Assembly: GCA_937883885.1 (NCBI GenBank) | Contig: CAKZXL010000356.1 | Span: 1 to 9,925 of the forward strand | DNA from: an uncultured Aquincola sp. | GTDB lineage: Bacteria > Pseudomonadota > Gammaproteobacteria > Burkholderiales > Burkholderiaceae | Length of the DNA stretch: 9,925 nt | Reading direction: 5' to 3' | Shown here: one piece after another, positions 1 through 8,190 of the stretch | Layout: every line of letters begins with the position of its first letter | Numbering within the stretch: the first letter of the stretch is position 1 | Position numbers and translations under genes: made by a program | The notes under the pieces: generated by a model | Database searches by the model: none | Seen by the model: the letters and a program-made list of their open reading frames with translations, nothing else | Told to the model about the DNA's origin: nothing

Positions 1-1979
1 AAGGTGCAGCGCATCTGCGTGTCCCAGTGCGCCAGCACGCCGGGAAAGGCATCGATGGCCAGCCGCAGCAGCCGTTCGCGGTCGGCCAGCTCGCGCTGGG
101 CGTTGCGGCTTTCCTGCACCAGCGCATCGAGCTGGCGGCGCTGCTCGGTCAGCTCGGTGACGTCGTGCACCAGCACATAGAAGCCGCGCACCTGGCCGTC
201 CACCCGGTCGGGCAGGTAGTGCGCCAGCACCTGGCGCGGCGGCTGGCCCTGCAGCGGCGGCAGCGCCACCTCGAAGGTCTGCGGCTGGCCGGCCAGCGCG
301 GCCATGATGCGTGGCTCATTGCGCTCGAACAGCATCGGGCTGGCCACGTCCTGCAGCCGGCGGCCGGGCAGCGTGCCGGGCGGCAGGTTGAACCAGCGGT
401 GGTAGGCCTGGTTGGCAAAGCGGTTGACGAGCTGGCTGTCCCAGTAGCCCACCATCGAGGGCAGCGCGTCGAGCAGCGTCTGCAGGTCGCGGCGGGCATT
501 TTCCAGCGCGGCGGTGCGGTCGGTGACCTGCTGCTCCAGCGTGGCGCTCAGCTCGCGCAGGCGGCGCTCGGCGGCCTTGCGCGCGCCCACGTCGCGGATG
601 GTCAGGCCCAGGCCGGTCAGCTCGCCGCGCTCGCCCCGGATGGGCGACAAGGCGATGGACACCTCGGCCAGGCTGCCGTCGCGCACCCGGCAGACGGCGT
701 CGAACGCGGGCACCGGCTCGCCGGCCATCACCCGCTCGCGCAGCTCGGCGTGCGGCAGGCGGCCGTCTTCGGCCATCAGCACGCTGGCCAGCGGCCGGCC
801 CATGGTCTCCGCGGCGCCATGGCCCAGGATGCGCTCGGCCGCGCGGTTCCAGCCGATCACCTGGCCGGCCGGCGACTCGGCAATGATGGCGTCGCTGGAG
901 GCTTCCAGCAGCGCGGCCAGCCGCTGCTGCTGCTGCTGGGCGCGCCATTCGGCCCGCCGGTTGCGCAGGTGCACGTACACCAGCGCCGCCAGCAGCAGCG
1001 AGGCCACCACGCCCGCGGCCAGCACCCGCCAGGGCGACAACAGGTTCAGGCCCTGCACGAAGGCCGGCTGCGCGCGCACCGACAGGTGCCATTCGCGGCC
1101 GAACACCGATCGCCGCAACTCGGCCTGCAGCCCGGGCACCGCGCCGGTGTGAAAGCCCGGCGAGGTGAAGAACAGCTCGGCCGGCCCCCCGGGCGCGGCA
1201 TCGGACAGGCCGACGGCAAAGCCCACCTCGCGCAGCTCGAAGTCGCGCAGCACGTCGTCGATGGACAGCGGCGCATACACCCAGCCGATGCAGGCAGCGC
1301 TGCGCTGGGCCTCGGTGGCCACCGGCTGCCCCGCGGCATACACCGGCAGCAGCAGCAGGAAGGAATGCATCAGCCGGTCGGGCGCCTGCACCAGCGTGAC
1401 CGGCGCGGTGAGCGAAGCCAGGCCGGTGCGCAGGGCCCGCTGCGCGGCCGCCAGGCGGCGCGGCTCGGACGCAATGTCCAGCCCCACCGCGCCGGGGCTG
1501 CGCTCCACCGGCTCGATGTACTGGATGACGTGGCGCTCACCGTCGTGCTGCGCGAACTGCCGCAGCGCGAACTGGGGCCAGCCGTCCTGCCGAGCGGCTT
1601 CGACGAAGGCCGCTTCCTGCCCTGGCAGCACGCGGCGGATGACACCGAAGCCGCGCGCACCGGGAAACTCGCGGTCGATGTCGCGCGACTCATGGTAGGC
1701 ACGGAACAGCGGCCGGCTCAGCCGGTCGCCCGCGGCCACCACCACGCCGCGGGCACCGCGCAGGCCTTTTTCGTAGTCCTGCATGCGGGCCATCAGGCGG
1801 TCGGCCACCACCGCGGCCTGCGCATCGAAGCGCGACTGCGCCAGCGCGCGGTTGTTGCGGGCCTGGTGCCAGGCCAGCAGCGCTGCGCACAACAGGCCGG
1901 CCGCCAGCCAGGCCGATGCCCCCACCCCCGGCCGGTGCAAGGTCTGCAGCATGCTGCGCGCCGGCCGCCGGCCCGGCAT
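1..1979 (-). CDS. CHASE and multi-PAS membrane sensor protein (partial, C-terminus beyond left edge)
   Basis: Reading the minus strand gives 659 codons open to the window edge. Residues 21-40 form a hydrophobic segment after a basic start. Residues about 55-215 resemble an extracytoplasmic CHASE ligand-binding domain (YEKGLRGARG, REFPGARGFGVIRRV, HVIQYIEPVERS, GLDIASEPRR). Residues about 318-338 are the second membrane segment. A Gln-rich linker (349-352) leads to PAS 1 at about 353-465 (LLEASSDAII, VIGWNRAAERILG). A short coiled coil at 466-500 leads to PAS 2 at about 500-612 (LLDALPSMVGYWD). A further coiled coil and the start of a third PAS follow at 638-659. The output domain (histidine kinase, GGDEF or EAL) is not in the window. 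The ATG at 1979 lies two bases after the response-regulator stop, so the pair is co-transcribed. An alternative ATG at 1952 would remove nine residues. CHASE domains sense small extracellular molecules; the ligand here is unknown. Confidence 0.88.
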   Translation of the reverse strand, partial: MPGRRPARSMLQTLHRPGVGASAWLAAGLLCAALLAWHQARNNRALAQSRFDAQAAVVADRLMARMQDYEKGLRGARGVVVAAGDRLSRPLFRAYHESRDIDREFPGARGFGVIRRVLPGQEAAFVEAARQDGWPQFALRQFAQHDGERHVIQYIEPVERSPGAVGLDIASEPRRLAAAQRALRTGLASLTAPVTLVQAPDRLMHSFLLLLPVYAAGQPVATEAQRSAACIGWVYAPLSIDDVLRDFELREVGFAVGLSDAAPGGPAELFFTSPGFHTGAVPGLQAELRRSVFGREWHLSVRAQPAFVQGLNLLSPWRVLAAGVVASLLLAALVYVHLRNRRAEWRAQQQQQRLAALLEASSDAIIAESPAGQVIGWNRAAERILGHGAAETMGRPLASVLMAEDGRLPHAELRERVMAGEPVPAFDAVCRVRDGSLAEVSIALSPIRGERGELTGLGLTIRDVGARKAAERRLRELSATLEQQVTDRTAALENARRDLQTLLDALPSMVGYWDSQLVNRFANQAYHRWFNLPPGTLPGRRLQDVASPMLFERNEPRIMAALAGQPQTFEVALPPLQGQPPRQVLAHYLPDRVDGQVRGFYVLVHDVTELTEQRRQLDALVQESRNAQRELADRERLLRLAIDAFPGVLAHWDTQMRCT

Positions 1980-1981
1980 CG

Positions 1982-3058
1982 TCAAACCGCATCCCCCGGC
2001 GGCCGGCCGGCTGGCGCCGCGGTGAGCGCTGCTGTGGGCGCCGCGGTGGGCGTCTGGCCGGGCGTGGCGCCGGCGGCGGGCAGCTCGGCGGCCAGGGTGG
2101 GGCCGGCCGGGCTGCCCACCGCCGCGGCGACGTCCGCCACCACGCCCAGGCCGTTGTCCAGCCCGGGCACCGGCAACGCACGGCCCGCGCCCACGCCGCG
2201 CTGCCACAGCACCTGCCGGGCCTGGCCCGCACCCGCCGCGCGGGCCGCCTGCAGCGCGGTTTCGGCAGCGCCCATCAGCATCGAAGGCGCCACCGGGGGC
2301 AGGCCCGGGGCCGCCGGTGCCAGCACCACGAAGCCGGCAGCCAGGCCGGCGGGGCAGCCCGGCCCCTGCAGCAGCTGCCGGGCCACGCAGGCCGCGCCCC
2401 GGGCATCGGTGTCGGGCAGCAGCAGGGCCAGGCCATCGGCGCCCAGGTGGCCGATGCAGTCGCCGGGCCGGCGCGCGGCCACCCGCACCGCACGCGCCAG
2501 GCTTTCCAGCACCGGTGCATCGCACGCCGGCTGCAAGGCCGTGGGCGCCAGCCGCAGCAGGGCCAGCGGGCCTTCGCGCGGGCCATCCTGGCAGGCCAGG
2601 CCGAGCAGCAGGTCGAAGCAGCGGCGGTTGAAGGCCGCCGCCGGCTCGCCGCTGCCGCGCGGCCGGCGTTGCGCCAGGCGGCGCAGCGCGGCCTGCAGCT
2701 CGGCCTGCACGCAGGCGGCCAGTACCGGGCCGTCGGGCGGCTTGGCCAGGCAGGCCACCACGCCCAGGCCATGCAGCCCGGGCAGCGCCTGCGCAGGCTC
2801 GGTGCCGCTGAGCACCAGCACCGGCACCTCGGCCAGCAAGGGCGAGCGGCGCATCTCGGCCAGCACCGCCGCCCCGTCCATGTCGGGCAGCTGCAGGTCC
2901 AGCAGCATCAGGTCGGGGATGGACTGGCGGGCCAGGCGCAGCGCATCGGCCCCGCGCTTGGCAAAGCGCACCTGCCCGAAGGGCCGCAGCATGGCGCCCA
3001 GCACCACGATCTGGGTCGGGTCGTCGTCCACGATGAGGAGGTCGTACTGCCGGTTCAT
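1982..3058 (-). CDS. Response regulator with receiver domain and degenerate GGDEF domain
   Basis: A 358-residue protein. The N-terminal receiver domain (about 5-120) has the acidic pocket D11-D13, phospho-acceptor D54 in LLDLQLPDMDG, S84 in LVLSGTE and K106 in LAKPP, so it should be phosphorylated. After a helical linker, residues about 140-285 align by eye with a GGDEF domain: FNRRCFDLLL at 143, and at 197 RPGDCIGHLGADGLALLLP where a cyclase has RxxDxxxRxGGDEF. The catalytic signature is GADGL (206-210), lacking the second Gly and the Glu, so diguanylate cyclase activity is not expected. The RxxD I-site (R197, D200) is retained at the normal five-residue spacing. Residues about 310-350 are a low-complexity Ala/Pro/Thr tail. 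The start was set at the ATG just before the first receiver strand (MNRQYDLLIVDDD); an in-frame ATG at 3106 would add 16 Ala/Arg-rich residues. It is first in the operon with the CHASE/PAS sensor, its probable partner. Confidence 0.87.
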   Translation of the reverse strand: MNRQYDLLIVDDDPTQIVVLGAMLRPFGQVRFAKRGADALRLARQSIPDLMLLDLQLPDMDGAAVLAEMRRSPLLAEVPVLVLSGTEPAQALPGLHGLGVVACLAKPPDGPVLAACVQAELQAALRRLAQRRPRGSGEPAAAFNRRCFDLLLGLACQDGPREGPLALLRLAPTALQPACDAPVLESLARAVRVAARRPGDCIGHLGADGLALLLPDTDARGAACVARQLLQGPGCPAGLAAGFVVLAPAAPGLPPVAPSMLMGAAETALQAARAAGAGQARQVLWQRGVGAGRALPVPGLDNGLGVVADVAAAVGSPAGPTLAAELPAAGATPGQTPTAAPTAALTAAPAGRPPGDAV

Positions 3059-3106
3059 GCTGACCACCGCGGCTCGCCGGGCCGCCGCGGCCAGACTGCT
3101 CGTCAT

Positions 3107-3262
3107 TCTGAAGTGCCCACGTGGCAGGCAGCGATAGGCGCAAGCCCTGCCCTGCCGGCGTCTGCCCAGCAGGGGGCAATTGCCGGGCCGTGCCGGGCGG
3201 CCGAACTAAACTGCTCATTTTTCCGCGACCGGCGCGCCTGCCGCGCCACGCCCTTGTCAGAG
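3107..3262. promoter_or_regulatory. Divergent intergenic region between response regulator and aminotransferase operon
   Basis: About 156 bp between divergently transcribed genes (204 bp if the response regulator starts at 3058), so promoters for both operons are expected here. A relatively A+T-rich block at about 3204-3222 (TAAACT at 3207-3212, then a T5 run) stands out from the G+C-rich background. A perfect 10-bp palindrome GGCAATTGCC lies at 3175-3184. I see no well-spaced -35/-10 pair: TTGCCG at 3180 is 21 bp from TAAACT, which is too far for a standard sigma-70 promoter. Only the region is supported, not a specific promoter. Confidence 0.4.
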
Positions 3263-4447
3263 ATGTCGCCACCGCTTGCCGACCGCCTCCGGTTCATCGA
3301 CCCGTTTTACGTGATGGAGTGCGCCAAGGCGGCCGACGAGATCGCCCGCAGCCCCGCCTGCGACCCGGCGCTCGGCGGCCGGCCGATGATCTACCTCAAC
3401 ATCGGCGAGCCCGACTTCACCGCGCCGCCGCCGGTGCTGCAGGCCGCGCAGGCCTGCCTGGGCGCCGGCCGCACCCAGTACACCGCCGCCACCGGCCTGC
3501 CGGCGCTGCGCGAGGCCATCAGCCAGTGGTATGCGCAGCGCTTCGGGCTCGATGTGCCGGCGCGGCGCATCGTGGTCACTGCCGGCGCCTCGGCCGCGCT
3601 GCAGCTGGCCACGCTGGCGCTGGTGAACCCGGGCGACGAGGTGCTGCTGCCCGACCCCAGCTACCCCTGCAACCGGCACTTCGTGGCCGCTGCTGGCGGC
3701 CAGGCGGTGCTGCTGCCGGCCGGTGCCGAGTCGCGCTTCCAGCTCGATGCGGCCGCGGTGCAGGCGGCCTGGGGCCCGCGCACCCGCGGCGTGCTGCTGG
3801 CCTCGCCCTCCAACCCCACGGGCACGTCCATCGCGCCCGACGAGATGGGCCGCATCGTGCAGGCCGTGCGCGAGCGCAACGGCTTTGCCATCGTCGACGA
3901 GATCTACCTGGGCCTGAGCTACGACGACCAGTTCGCGGCCAGCGCGCTGCAGTTCGGCGAAGACGTCATCTCGATCAACAGCTTCAGCAAGTACTTCAGC
4001 ATGACCGGCTGGCGGCTGGGCTGGATGGTGCTGCCCGAGCGCCTCGTGGCGCCGGTGGAACGGCTGGCGCAGAACCTGTTCATCTGCGCCTCCAGCGTGG
4101 CGCAGCAGGCGGCGCTGGCCTGCTTCACGCCCGAGGCCATCGCCACCTATGAAGACCGGCGCGCCGCCTTCCGCGCGCGGCGCGACTTCATCGTGCCGGC
4201 GCTGCAGCAGCTGGGCTTCGGCGTGCCGGTGCTGCCCGACGGCGCCTTCTACGTGTGGTGCGACGTCTCGGCCCATGCGAGCAGCAGCTGGGACTTCTGC
4301 TTCGACATGATGCACAAGGCCCATGTGGCGCTGACGCCCGGGCGCGACTTCGGCCCGCATGCGGGCGAGCGCTTCATGCGGCTGTCGTTTGCCAACAGCC
4401 TGCCGCAACTCGAGGAAGCCGTGCGCCGGCTTTCGCAGGCGCTGTGA
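3263..4447 (+). CDS. Class I/II pyridoxal-phosphate-dependent aminotransferase
   Basis: 394 residues, the normal length for fold-type I aspartate-aminotransferase-like enzymes, which transfer an amino group to a 2-oxo acid in the cytoplasm. Visible landmarks are NIGEPDF at 46-52, the YTAATGLPALREAI substrate region from 73, ASPSNPTGT with N184, the cofactor-binding D212 and Y215 in IVDEIYLGLSYD, the Schiff-base lysine K243 in SFSKYFSMTGWRLGW, and the carboxylate-binding R373 in FMRLSFANS. The amino-acid substrate cannot be told from sequence alone; alanine, aspartate or branched-chain aminotransferases are all possible. The ATG at 3263 was chosen because MSPPLADRLRFIDPFYVME opens the usual N-terminal helix; the frame is open far upstream but that stretch is antisense to the response regulator. 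Shine-Dalgarno is weak (CAGAG close to ATG). The stop overlaps the ybgC start by 4 nt, so it heads the tol operon. Confidence 0.92.
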   Translation: MSPPLADRLRFIDPFYVMECAKAADEIARSPACDPALGGRPMIYLNIGEPDFTAPPPVLQAAQACLGAGRTQYTAATGLPALREAISQWYAQRFGLDVPARRIVVTAGASAALQLATLALVNPGDEVLLPDPSYPCNRHFVAAAGGQAVLLPAGAESRFQLDAAAVQAAWGPRTRGVLLASPSNPTGTSIAPDEMGRIVQAVRERNGFAIVDEIYLGLSYDDQFAASALQFGEDVISINSFSKYFSMTGWRLGWMVLPERLVAPVERLAQNLFICASSVAQQAALACFTPEAIATYEDRRAAFRARRDFIVPALQQLGFGVPVLPDGAFYVWCDVSAHASSSWDFCFDMMHKAHVALTPGRDFGPHAGERFMRLSFANSLPQLEEAVRRLSQAL

Positions 4448-4863
4448 GCGGCGCGCACTTCGAGTTCCCGGTGCGGGTGTACTGGGAAGACACCGACGCC
4501 GGCGGCGTGGTGTTTTATGCCAACTACCTGAAGTTCTTCGAGCGGGCGCGCACCGAATGGCTGCGCTCGCTGGGCCATGAGCAGCAACGGCTCAAGGAAG
4601 AAGGCGGCGCGATGTTCGTGGTCACGGACACCCGCACCCGCCACCTCAAGCCGGCGCGGCTGGACGACTTGCTTCACATCGACGTGGTACTGGCGGAACG
4701 CAGCCGTGCCACGCTCACCCTGCGCCAGCATGCGCGCCGCGCGGGCGAGCTGCTTGCCGAAGGCGAGGTACGCATCGCCTGTGTGGAGCCTGGAACCTTC
4801 CGGCCACGCCGTATTCCGATTCCCCTTCTCGACGCGATGCCCGACATCGCCACGCATCCATGA
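4444..4863 (+). CDS. ybgC: YbgC, Tol-Pal-associated acyl-CoA thioesterase
   Basis: 139 residues with the 4-hydroxybenzoyl-CoA thioesterase hot-dog fold. The family signature YWEDTDAGGVVFYANYLKFF is at 13-32, with D18 in the position of the family's catalytic aspartate, followed by ERARTEWLRSLG. YbgC proteins hydrolyse short-chain or acyl-carrier-type thioesters, are cytoplasmic or membrane-associated, and are usually the first gene of tol-pal clusters; their exact role in Tol function is unresolved. The start is a GTG at 4444 whose last two bases lie in the aminotransferase stop (GTGA overlap), giving a length and N-terminus normal for the family; the frame is open upstream but only inside the aminotransferase gene. 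The stop overlaps the tolQ ATG (ATGA), so translational coupling on both sides is likely. Confidence 0.95.
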   Translation: MSGAHFEFPVRVYWEDTDAGGVVFYANYLKFFERARTEWLRSLGHEQQRLKEEGGAMFVVTDTRTRHLKPARLDDLLHIDVVLAERSRATLTLRQHARRAGELLAEGEVRIACVEPGTFRPRRIPIPLLDAMPDIATHP

Positions 4864-5540
4864 ACCAGGACATGTCCATCATCTCGCTCGTGCTGCATGC
4901 GAGCTTCGTCGTGCAGATCGTGATGGCCGGCTTGCTGACCGTCTCGCTGATCAGCTGGACGGTGATCTTCGGCAAGCTGGTCGGCCTGAAGCGCGTGCGC
5001 GGCCTGAACGAAGGCTTCGAGCGCGAGTTCTGGTCGGGCCGCAGCCTGACCGAGCTGCAGCAGGCCGCCACCTCGTCCAAGACCACGGCGCCGATGGAAC
5101 GCATCTTCGCCAGCGGCATGCGCGAATTTTTGAAGCTGCGCGAAAAGCGCCTGGACGGCGGCGCCCAGCTCGACGGCGCCCGCCGCGCGATGCGCGCGAG
5201 CTACCAGCGTGAGCTGGACGTGATCGAGAGCAACCTGAGCTTCCTCGGCTCAGTGGCCTCGGTCAGCCCCTATGTGGGCCTGTTCGGCACGGTGTGGGGG
5301 ATCATGCATGCCTTCGTCGGCCTGGCCAACCTGCAGCAGGTGTCGCTGGCCACGGTGGCGCCCGGCATCGCCGAGGCGCTGGTGGCCACGGCCATTGGCC
5401 TCTTCGCCGCCATCCCGGCGGTGATCGCCTACAACCGCTTCGCCCGCGACATCGACCGCATCGCGATCCAGCTGGAGACCTTCATCGAGGAGTTCTCCAA
5501 CATCCTGCAGCGCAACGCCACCCAGCCGGCCGCGCGCTGA
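4860..5540 (+). CDS. tolQ: TolQ, inner-membrane proton-channel subunit of the Tol-Pal system
   Basis: 226 residues of the ExbB/TolQ/MotA family. Three membrane segments are visible: about 9-37, about 130-153 and about 168-192. A cytoplasmic loop lies between the first two. The family core is present: ESNLSFLGSVASVSPYVGLF from residue 123 with FGTVWGIM after it, and APGIAEALVATAIGLFAAIP at 167-186, containing the pore-lining threonines T144 and T177. TolQ assembles as a ring around TolR and converts the proton gradient into motion of TolA, supporting outer-membrane constriction at division. The ATG overlaps the ybgC stop and no clear Shine-Dalgarno precedes it, consistent with translational coupling. 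Length and motifs are complete, with no sign of damage. ExbB is the main alternative, but the ybgC-tolR-tolA context settles it. Confidence 0.96.
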   Translation: MNQDMSIISLVLHASFVVQIVMAGLLTVSLISWTVIFGKLVGLKRVRGLNEGFEREFWSGRSLTELQQAATSSKTTAPMERIFASGMREFLKLREKRLDGGAQLDGARRAMRASYQRELDVIESNLSFLGSVASVSPYVGLFGTVWGIMHAFVGLANLQQVSLATVAPGIAEALVATAIGLFAAIPAVIAYNRFARDIDRIAIQLETFIEEFSNILQRNATQPAAR

Positions 5541-5553
5541 AGAGGCCCGCACC

Positions 5554-5979
<426 letters not shown>

Positions 5980-5985
5980 CCGGGC

Positions 5986-6987
5986 ATGGCCGACGAACAA
6001 GCCGTCGATGTACTGCGCCCCCAACAACCCGGCGGCATGCGCGCCGGCGCCGCCGCTGCGGTGCTGGCGCACCTGGCGCTGATCGCCGCCATCGCCCTGG
6101 CCACCAACTGGCGCGTGAGCACGCCCGAAGGCGTGACCGCCGAGCTGTGGGCCGCCAGCCCGCAAGAGGCAGCGCCGCGGGGCGAACCGCCGCCGCCGCC
6201 ACCTCCTGCACCCTCCCCTGCACCTGCGCCCGCCCCGGCGCCGGCACCGCCGCCGCCCGCGCCTGCCCCGCGGCCCGAACCCAAGCCGGTGCCTGCGCCG
6301 CCGCCCAAGCCGGCACCGGCCGAGCGCGACGCGCAGATCGCGGTGGAAAAGGCCAAGAAGGAAAAGGAACAGAAGGAGCGCGAAGAACGCGAGGCCGAGC
6401 GCCAGCGCGCGGCCGACAAGCGCGAGCGCGAAGCCAAGCAGAAGGCCGAGCAGGAGAAGAAGGAGCGCGCCGAGCAGCAGGCCGCCGCGCGCGAGAAGGC
6501 CGAGAAGGACAAGGCCGAGCGCGAGAAGAAGGAGCGTGCCGAGCAGCAGGCCCAGGCCGCCAGGGACAAGGCGGAAAAGGCTGAAAAGGAAAAGGCCGAG
6601 AAGGCCGCCGAAGCCAGGCGCGAACAGGTGCGCAAGGAACAGCTGGCCCGCATGATGGGCCAGGCCGGCGCCACCGGCGCGCCCGATGCCCGCGGCACGG
6701 CGCAACGCGACGCCGGCCCGTCGGCCAGCTACGCCGGCCGCATCGTGGCCCGGGTGCGGCCCAACATCGTGCTCACCGACGACGTGCCGGGCAACCCGGT
6801 GGCCGAAGTGGAAGTGCGCGCCGCACCCGACGGCACCATCCTGGGCCGCCGCCTGGTCAAGGGCAGCGGCGTCAAGGCCTGGGACGACGCGGTGCTGCGC
6901 GCCATCGACCGCACCGACGGCCTGCCCAAGGACGTGGACGGCCGCGTGCCGGGCTCGATGGTGATCGTGTTCCGGCGGGGGGATTGA
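5986..6987 (+). CDS. tolA: TolA, periplasm-spanning Tol-Pal energy transducer
   Basis: 333 residues with the classic three-part TolA layout. Domain I is a short cytoplasmic tail and a membrane helix at about 20-40 (GAAAAVLAHLALIAAIALAT), with H29 matching the histidine used to contact TolQ/TolR. A Pro/Ala-rich segment (about 67-112) follows. Domain II is a long charged Lys/Glu/Ala coiled coil (about 113-225), including two tandem 23-residue units starting EKKERAEQQA at 157 and 180. Domain III (about 247-333) is the TonB/TolA C-terminal fold: YAGRIVARVRPNI, AEVEVRAAPDGTILGRRLVK, WDDAVLRAIDRTDGLPKD, VPGSMVIVFR. It binds TolB and Pal at the outer membrane and is the receptor for some filamentous phages and colicins in other bacteria. 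It starts 6 nt after tolR behind a G-rich ribosome-binding stretch. The next gene starts 3 nt after its stop, but that gene is not tolB. Confidence 0.94.
   Translation: MADEQAVDVLRPQQPGGMRAGAAAAVLAHLALIAAIALATNWRVSTPEGVTAELWAASPQEAAPRGEPPPPPPPAPSPAPAPAPAPAPPPPAPAPRPEPKPVPAPPPKPAPAERDAQIAVEKAKKEKEQKEREEREAERQRAADKREREAKQKAEQEKKERAEQQAAAREKAEKDKAEREKKERAEQQAQAARDKAEKAEKEKAEKAAEARREQVRKEQLARMMGQAGATGAPDARGTAQRDAGPSASYAGRIVARVRPNIVLTDDVPGNPVAEVEVRAAPDGTILGRRLVKGSGVKAWDDAVLRAIDRTDGLPKDVDGRVPGSMVIVFRRGD
6454..6591 (+). repeat. Tandem 69-bp repeat in the tolA coiled-coil segment
   Basis: Two adjacent units encode 23 residues each, at codons 157-179 and 180-202 of TolA. Both begin EKKERAEQQA and differ by a few residues further on. 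The first 30 bases of the two units differ only at one third-codon position (cgc versus cgt). This is an internal in-frame duplication in the charged helical arm, a part of TolA that varies in length between species. Confidence 0.65.
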
Positions 6988-6990
6988 GGC

Positions 6991-8190
6991 ATGCAGATCG
7001 AGCAGATCCGGCTGAAGAACTTCCGGGCCTTCCGGGATGTGCAGATGAAGGACATCCCGCGGTTCTGCGTGCTGGTCGGCGCCAATGGCACCGGCAAGAG
7101 CACGCTGTTCGCCGTGTTTGCCTTTCTGCGCGATGCGATGGCCGGCAACGTGACCACGGCACTGGCACGCCTGGGCGGCAGCCGGGGCTTCCAGGAAGTG
7201 CGCAGCCGGGGCGCCAGCGGCCCCATCGAGATCGAGCTGAAGATCCGCACCACGCTGGCCGACGGCCACGCACGCCGCATCACCTACGAGCTGCATGTGG
7301 ATGAGCGCGACGGCCGACCGGTGGTGGCGCGCGAGGTGCTGCGCTACAACCGGGGCAATCGCGGGGGCCGGCCCTGGAAGTTCCTGGACTTTGCCTACGG
7401 CACAGGTGCCGCCGTCACCAATGAGCTGGAAGGCGTGGCCGACGAAAGCCAGCTCATGCGAGAAACCCAGACCTTGAAGAGTCCGGACATCCTGGCCATC
7501 AAGGGCTTGGCGCAGTTCGAGCGTTTTCCGGCGGTGGTGGCCCTGGGCAATCTGATCGAGAACTGGCACCTGTCCGACTTTCACATCAGCCGCGCCCGGC
7601 CCGAGGCCGAGGCTGGCTTTGCCGACCACCTGAGCCGCGAAGGCGAAAACCTGTCGCTGGTGGTTGAGTACCTGCACCGGCAGCACCCCCAGGTGTTCAG
7701 GGGCATCCTCGACCGCCTGAAGCACCGGGTGCCCGGCATCAGCCACGTGGAAGCGAAGACCACCGAAGAAGGCCGCGTGCTGCTGAAGTTCTCCGACGGC
7801 GCGTTTGAGGACCCCTTCCTGGCCCGCTTCGTGTCAGACGGCACGATCAAGATGCTGGCCTACCTGGTGCTGCTGTACGACCCGCAGCCGCACCCCTTGC
7901 TGTGCGTGGAAGAGCCCGAGAACCAGCTCTATCCCACCTTGCTCTGGGACTTGGCGGAAGAGTTCAGGTCTTACGCCGACCGGGGCGGCCAGGTTTTCGT
8001 CTCCACCCATTCGCCCGACTTCCTGAACGCCGTCAAGCTGGACGAGGTGTTCTGGCTCGGCAAGGTCGACGGCTACACCCAGGTGCACCGCGCCGCCGAC
8101 GATGCGCAGCTGGCCGCCTACATGGCGCACGGCGACCGCATGGGCTACTTGTGGAAGGAAGGCCTGTTCCGCGGCGCTGATCCGCGATGA
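6991..8190 (+). CDS. AAA/OLD-like ATPase (AAA_21 type), probable defence or stress module ATPase
   Basis: 399 residues, an SMC/RecF-like ABC-type ATPase of the AAA_21/AAA_15 group. The N-terminus IEQIRLKNFRAFRDVQM is the family's opening. Walker A is GANGTGKST at 30-38. The signature-like segment FVSDGTIKMLAYL starts at 280. Walker B is LLCVEEPENQLYP from 303, with a Glu at the metal-ligand position and catalytic E308, as is common in OLD-like proteins. The switch histidine is H340 in VFVSTHSPDF. No Toprim nuclease domain is fused; the next gene supplies a candidate. It starts 3 nt after tolA with GGGGGA upstream as possible ribosome-binding site, and its stop overlaps the next start (ATGA). 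Several TTG and TTT codons look less biased than in tolA, a weak hint of later acquisition. The ATPase call is firm; the biological role is inferred from known ATPase plus Toprim pairs such as PARIS (AriA-AriB) and single-chain OLD/GajA. Confidence 0.88.
   Translation: MQIEQIRLKNFRAFRDVQMKDIPRFCVLVGANGTGKSTLFAVFAFLRDAMAGNVTTALARLGGSRGFQEVRSRGASGPIEIELKIRTTLADGHARRITYELHVDERDGRPVVAREVLRYNRGNRGGRPWKFLDFAYGTGAAVTNELEGVADESQLMRETQTLKSPDILAIKGLAQFERFPAVVALGNLIENWHLSDFHISRARPEAEAGFADHLSREGENLSLVVEYLHRQHPQVFRGILDRLKHRVPGISHVEAKTTEEGRVLLKFSDGAFEDPFLARFVSDGTIKMLAYLVLLYDPQPHPLLCVEEPENQLYPTLLWDLAEEFRSYADRGGQVFVSTHSPDFLNAVKLDEVFWLGKVDGYTQVHRAADDAQLAAYMAHGDRMGYLWKEGLFRGADPR

Noticed and set aside
27..3137. 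Very long plus-strand open frame (1036 codons) antisense to the sensor and response regulator
   Set aside because: Its translation is Gln/His/Arg/Ala-rich with no domain pattern, while the minus strand gives clear CHASE, PAS and receiver motifs. This is a usual by-product of codon bias in high-G+C DNA.
3180..3212. TTGCCG and TAAACT as a sigma-70 promoter
   Set aside because: The 21-bp spacing is outside the normal 16-18 bp range, so only a general promoter region is reported.
1916..3262. Upstream extension of the aminotransferase frame
   Set aside because: The extra 449 codons lie antisense to the response regulator and are low-complexity; the protein from the ATG at 3263 already has the full family length.
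3103..3297. Minus-strand 64-codon ORF whose stop overlaps the ATG at 3106
   Set aside because: It overlaps the start of the aminotransferase on the other strand and has no recognisable features. The ATGA overlap looks attractive but is likely chance.
6184..6324. Pro/Ala-codon simple repeat as a separate element
   Set aside because: It is the in-frame proline-rich linker of TolA and needs no other explanation.
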